From the NCBI GenBank assembly GCA_028564705.1, contig JAPXFQ010000166.1, positions 2,480,001 through 2,544,000 of the forward strand: 64,000 nt of DNA, read 5' to 3'. Positions 61,134-64,000 of the stretch are shown piece by piece. Each line of letters starts with the position of its first letter. The stretch's first letter is position 1. The DNA comes from Apricaphanius iberus. Lineage: Eukaryota > Chordata > Actinopteri > Cyprinodontiformes > Aphaniidae. Made by a program: the position numbers and the translations under genes. The notes under the pieces are model-generated. The model did not search any database and had not been told where the DNA came from. It saw only the letters and a program-made list of their open reading frames with translations.

Positions 61134-62907
61134 AGTTTCTGCCCAAACATTTTTTCTGTTTCATCAGGGGGCAGGTGCATCATCTTTGACATCACATGGA
61201 CAGCAGCTGCTCCCCACTGCACTTTGCTGATGACATTAAAGTTGGTATCTAACTCAAGGTTATAAAATGTCTACTGCAACATCATCTCTACCTTAAAATC
61301 TAAATTTTATGGAGAAGTTAAACATGAAATAGATGATTTTGTAAAGTTTTGCATTTGTTTTCCATAAATCACACAAATCTTTCTGTATACAATGCCATCC
61401 ACTTGGTTATGACGTTCCATGTACGATTTCCCTGCCAGCATTTTACATCCTCCTGTTAGCTGCAGGATTATTTCAGATGACTCTTTGCACAGCCTACACC
61501 TTGGGTCTTGTCTGGTGTGGTAGATCTGGGCCTCTATTGCTCTGGTGCTCAGAACCTGCTCCTGCGCTGCCAGGATGAGGGCCTCTCTATCAATTGGTAG
61601 CTTTTCTTGAGATCAGCCACGTCAGTTATGTTCTGGTGGTACATCCCATGTAGGGGCATGCCCCCCAATGATGGTCCCACCTCCAGCAGCTCCTCATCTC
61701 ACCATTGTCAAAGGCATTCACTGAGTATTTCATCCTTTGAAGCCTTTTCTTTGATATACTCATGGAGCTTGAATGTTTCATCCTGGATAGTGGCTCTCAC
61801 ACTCATATTCCTCTGCCTCCCTCCTTCCTGCTTGCGTACAGTCTCATGGTGCTGAATTTGGGTTGGAACCCACCATGCATGGTGAGGAGCTTTTGTGTCT
61901 TAACATCTGTGGTCTGTATCTCATCCGTTGCCCATCTTATTATTCACGCAGGGTATCTGATCACTGATAAGACGTAGTGGTTTATGGTCTTGGACTTGTT
62001 CTTGCCATTGAGTTGGCTTCTCTGAACCTGGCTCAATCACTGGAGGTATTTGGTTGTTCCTGCTTCCTCATTGCCTGTTCGAGGTTGCCATTCGCTTGTA
62101 GTATTCCCAGGTACTTGTAACTACCCTCAATGTCGGCTATTGTTCCCTCTGGGAGTAAGATCCCTTCAGTGTGGATAACTTTGCCTCGCTTTGTGACAGT
62201 CCTACTACATTTGTCAAGCCTGAATGACACCCTGATTTGATTGCTGTAGATCTTGGTCTTGTGGATAAGGGAATCTATGTCCCTTCTCTCCTAGCATACA
62301 GCTTGATGTCATCCATGTAGAGGAGGTGGCTGATCGTAGCCCCATTCCTGAGGCGGTAGCATAGCCAGTCTTGTTGATGATTTGGCTTAGGGGGTTCAGA
62401 CCTATAATAATGAACTTTATCACAATATGCAAAATTTTTTAGAAGGACCTGTATGTCAGCTCATTGGTTTCATCAATTGTTGTGGTAGGGATCACCCTCA
62501 ATGCTGCATTCACAGTTTCGAGTAAGCACTTCACCTAGCTGTTGAATTCAAGTTTCCTTCTGTTGGGTTTTAATGTGACACTGGGCAAGGTACTTAACCC
62601 CAAGTTGCCTACCAAGCTCTGTAAATATGTGTATCTTTGTGGGTGACACTTTAAATGGTTAGTATGACTAGAAAAGTACCATATGAGTTAAGTCAATTTA
62701 TTTACCTGTCAAAGTGATGACTGTTATATTAAAGAGGCAATTAACTCATAATAAAAGGGTCTGCCTTCTCCTACCTGAGTATAGTGGGTGCACATGGGCC
62801 CTGAGCAGCGGTCAGGGCACCACGGGTTGCACTCCTGAGGGTAAGGGTATGTGTAGTCCTTTACTTCGTCGTACCATGCCTGGACATGGAAGGCAGGTGA
62901 GCGGTAT
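52372..62907 (-). CDS. crispld2: Crispld2: secreted CAP protein with two LCCL domains (5' part outside window)
   Basis: Twelve exons on the minus strand form one open frame of 388 codons plus stop. All junctions are GT-AG and phase-consistent. In order they encode the C-terminal CAP half ([45 protein letters not shown]), a cysteine hinge ([14 protein letters not shown]), a Pro/Arg/Lys-rich linker, LCCL1 (CKGATCNR...[15 protein letters not shown]) and LCCL2 (SHCPR...[15 protein letters not shown]). CRISPLD2 (also called LGL1) is a secreted glycoprotein of vertebrates linked to lung and craniofacial development and reported to bind LPS. The words DYTYPYP, NPWC and PMCTHYTQ fit CRISPLD2 better than CRISPLD1. 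The signal peptide and first CAP exons lie right of 62907 and are not in the window. The gene converges on the broken hnf4 gene with about 36 kb between stop codons. No lesion is seen. Confidence 0.92.
52424..54692. other. crispld2 last intron
   Basis: It holds the MITE-like repeat at 52545-52800. The block 53130-53480 is balanced in base content with several AT-core words and no frame, and is a candidate conserved non-coding element. Confidence 0.4.
52545..52800 (+). mobile_element. MITE-like repeat, relative of the 1140-1460 copy
   Basis: It contains aaagtattcacacctttaca, then gtgctgcaattagattcttg and tttctaacagggtttgtatg. These match the order of words in the 1140-1460 copy. It lies between the last two exons of crispld2. 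Confidence 0.5.
54693..54823 (-). CDS. crispld2: crispld2 exon: LCCL2 core
   Basis: The acceptor is tttacag and the donor gtatcc. The exon reads [20 protein letters not shown], then [20 protein letters not shown] and QSE. It is 131 nt, the same size as the LCCL1 core exon. Confidence 0.92.
56559..56634 (-). CDS. crispld2: crispld2 exon: LCCL2 first half
   Basis: The acceptor is tcttag and the donor gtgagc. The exon reads [20 protein letters not shown] then NIYAD, and matches [20 protein letters not shown]. Confidence 0.92.
56872..56944 (-). CDS. crispld2: crispld2 exon: start of LCCL2
   Basis: The acceptor is tgacag and the donor gtgcct. The exon reads [20 protein letters not shown] then HCP, and matches DLDCYTTVAQLCPF...THCP. 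Confidence 0.9.
57072..57115 (-). CDS. crispld2: crispld2 exon: end of LCCL1
   Basis: The acceptor is ttatag and the donor gtgagt. This 44-nt exon reads [14 protein letters not shown] and matches SKYKPSSSFMVSKVKV. Confidence 0.88.
57447..57577 (-). CDS. crispld2: crispld2 exon: LCCL1 core
   Basis: The acceptor is gttacag and the donor gtagat. The exon reads [20 protein letters not shown], then [20 protein letters not shown] and ESL. This is the diagnostic [11 protein letters not shown] of LCCL domains. Confidence 0.93.
57662..57728 (-). CDS. crispld2: crispld2 exon: LCCL1 first half
   Basis: The acceptor is tctgcag and the donor gtgagt. The exon reads [20 protein letters not shown] then DV. 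The CPxxC pair is that of an LCCL domain. Confidence 0.9.
57817..57877 (-). CDS. crispld2: crispld2 exon: start of LCCL1
   Basis: The acceptor is attgcag and the donor gtcagg. The exon reads [19 protein letters not shown], which matches VVRCDTKMKDRCKGSTCN of CRISPLD2. Confidence 0.9.
57957..58139 (-). CDS. crispld2: crispld2 exon: Pro/Arg/Lys-rich linker
   Basis: The acceptor is ctaccag and the donor gtacac. It starts [13 protein letters not shown], which matches the DEMNEVE of human CRISPLD2. It then becomes a Pro/Thr/Arg/Lys stretch ([31 protein letters not shown]). The mammalian linker is less proline-rich as I recall it. It is probably an unstructured, basic, glycosylatable spacer. Confidence 0.88.
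59325..59382. repeat. ATT / AGT trinucleotide microsatellite
   Basis: tattattattattattagta gtagtagtagtattattatt, imperfect, in a crispld2 intron. Confidence 0.9.
59629..59729 (-). CDS. crispld2: crispld2 exon: cysteine hinge
   Basis: The acceptor is gtgcag and the donor gtaaaa. The exon reads [20 protein letters not shown], then [13 protein letters not shown]. It is the cysteine-rich bridge between the CAP fold and the linker. Confidence 0.92.
59970..60085 (-). CDS. crispld2: crispld2 exon: end of CAP domain
   Basis: The acceptor is atttcag and the donor gtaaga. The exon reads [20 protein letters not shown], then [19 protein letters not shown] with the last codon split. It contains the second CAP signature [11 protein letters not shown]. 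Confidence 0.93.
61057..61133. repeat. Compound AT / GT microsatellite
   Basis: About 17 AT units run straight into about 20 GT units, in a crispld2 intron. Confidence 0.97.
61400..62440 (-). pseudogene. Degenerate LINE reverse transcriptase (R2/R4-type)
   Basis: Minus-strand words are [39 protein letters not shown] and [11 protein letters not shown], with a YMDD-like block (ctcctctacatggatgacat, reverse strand near 62310). These match a fish family usually annotated as type-1 retrotransposable element R2. The frame is broken many times. It sits inside a crispld2 intron, on the same strand as the gene. Confidence 0.7.
62775..62907 (-). CDS. crispld2: crispld2 exon: CAP domain core
   Basis: The acceptor is ccctacag and the donor gtagga. 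The exon reads [20 protein letters not shown], then [19 protein letters not shown] and THYTQ. It holds the CAP signature around CTHYTQ, including its His, and the WYDEV motif. This is the most 5' exon in the window. Confidence 0.93.
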
Positions 62908-64000
62908 CTGTAGGGCCAATGCACACACACAGACACATTGAAACAAACACACAGCCACATTCAGAAAAAAACAGTGGGTTTAGTCACAGCCGGTCCAGCT
63001 ACCCGGGGCAAAAGGGAAATATCTGAGGGAGCTGCCAGGTGCTTTGGCTTAGTCTTGAGAAACACTGCATAAATCTCTCTTCCCTGCCTCCCTTCACTCC
63101 TCGGAAGATGAGTTCAAATTTGACCTGGCGCAAAGAACTGCAGGCTGGTCACACGTAACAAGGGGAAACTGAATTAAGTTGAAAAAATGGGAGAAAAAGT
63201 CAAATTAAACATGGCACCGTTTTCCTAGCTAATCAGTTAAAGCTCCTATTATAAACATCTCTTTTATTAGAGAATAAAGTGCTGACCGAGGCGAGAAGGA
63301 AAGCGGAAAAAAATGACTCAATGTCAGGATTTGTTGGCAAAGAAAAAAAAGGGGGGAAATGAGCTTGAGAGAATCAGAGCAGATTCCTGGAAGGCACCTG
63401 CTGTTATATTCCTGTGTTGTTACACAGAGGCCAACTGTGTCAAACTATTCAAAGACACACTTCCTTGCCATTCTTCCACAAAATTTGGATGAATTGCAGG
63501 TATGAACTCAGCCTAGGCCAGTAAAATATTGGACAGTGTCCACTGTCCAATATTTGAAAACCACTCAAGGAATATGTTTCAGGTGACTACCATGTTGGAG
63601 AGCACTGTGGCAACCAAGAGAGGATTTATGCATATGTTTAACTCAGTTTTTTTAATGTAGAACTCAGACAGGTCCACTGGATGAATTTGCACTTCATGAT
63701 ATAAGCATTTCAAGGTGGATAACCCATAAATATCCAACACTGGGGTCTATACCCACCACTTCACCCAGGTGCATAATGTACAAGCTTACTTAATATTTCT
63801 TTGAGCTCACCTGGAAGGTATTTGAGCATTAAATTCTGCAATCAAATAGGTTAAAATGGGGATTAAATATTTTGGAGAGATTTAACAACAAAAGAATTGC
63901 ATAAATGCCTTTGCAGAGGTGCAGAGGTCTTGCAAATTGTTGTTACCTCCGCAAAGGAGGTTATGTTTTGTCCAGGGTTTGTCTGTTTGCTAGCAACATT
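62908..64000. other. crispld2 intron, right edge of window
   Basis: No further CAP exon (GQNL or WDDEL motifs) was found on the minus strand, so the upstream exons lie outside. Only the hairpin at 63524-63555 stands out. Confidence 0.55.
63524..63555. repeat. Perfect hairpin, 15-bp arms, 2-nt loop
   Basis: aaatattggacagtg, tc, cactgtccaatattt. It lies in DNA just upstream of the first crispld2 exon seen, so in an intron. Confidence 0.95.

Noticed and set aside
1..64000. tRNA, rRNA, small RNA genes or viral sequences
   Set aside because: None recognised by eye; a covariance-model search would be needed for tRNAs and miRNAs.

Overview
The window is nuclear genomic DNA from a teleost fish. Two vertebrate genes split into many short exons with GT-AG introns are recognisable. 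The rest is AT-rich, intron- and repeat-dominated DNA carrying fish-type LINEs, Tc1/mariner and hAT transposons, CATCCATC-type short repeats and microsatellites. The species cannot be fixed from the sequence alone.

Left part (about 4.4-16.7 kb, + strand): eight exons of a hepatocyte nuclear factor 4 (NR2A) nuclear receptor, from the first zinc finger to the end of the F domain. Every splice junction is in the expected place, but the reading frame is broken. Exon 5 has an in-frame TAA in ligand-binding-domain helix 3. Exon 8 has lost about 19 nt, which shifts the frame. The second zinc-binding Cys of finger 1 is encoded as Tyr. I read this as a decayed hnf4 gene, most likely the hnf4b paralogue, because its neighbour is crispld2. 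A full-length non-LTR retrotransposon with an unbroken 966-codon frame sits in intron 4 (about 10.54-13.86 kb).

Middle (about 16.7-52.3 kb): no host gene is recognisable over some 35 kb. It is a patchwork of mobile DNA: a 1.4 kb giant inverted repeat, a hAT-like element, a Tc1 element with perfect ends but an internally deleted transposase, older Tc1 wrecks, a hAT-type MITE nested in one of them with an 8-bp target duplication, a ZMYM-type hAT fragment, an element bounded by 24-bp inverted repeats, a 350-bp direct duplication around a LINE-like element, and a GA/GGCGGGTC minisatellite.

Right part (about 52.4-62.9 kb, - strand): twelve exons of crispld2 (secreted CAP protein with two LCCL domains). 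They run from the middle of the CAP domain to the stop codon in one open, phase-consistent frame of 388 codons. The 5' exons lie beyond the right edge. This gene looks intact, in contrast to the broken receptor. The two genes are convergent; nothing in the sequence suggests that they act together.
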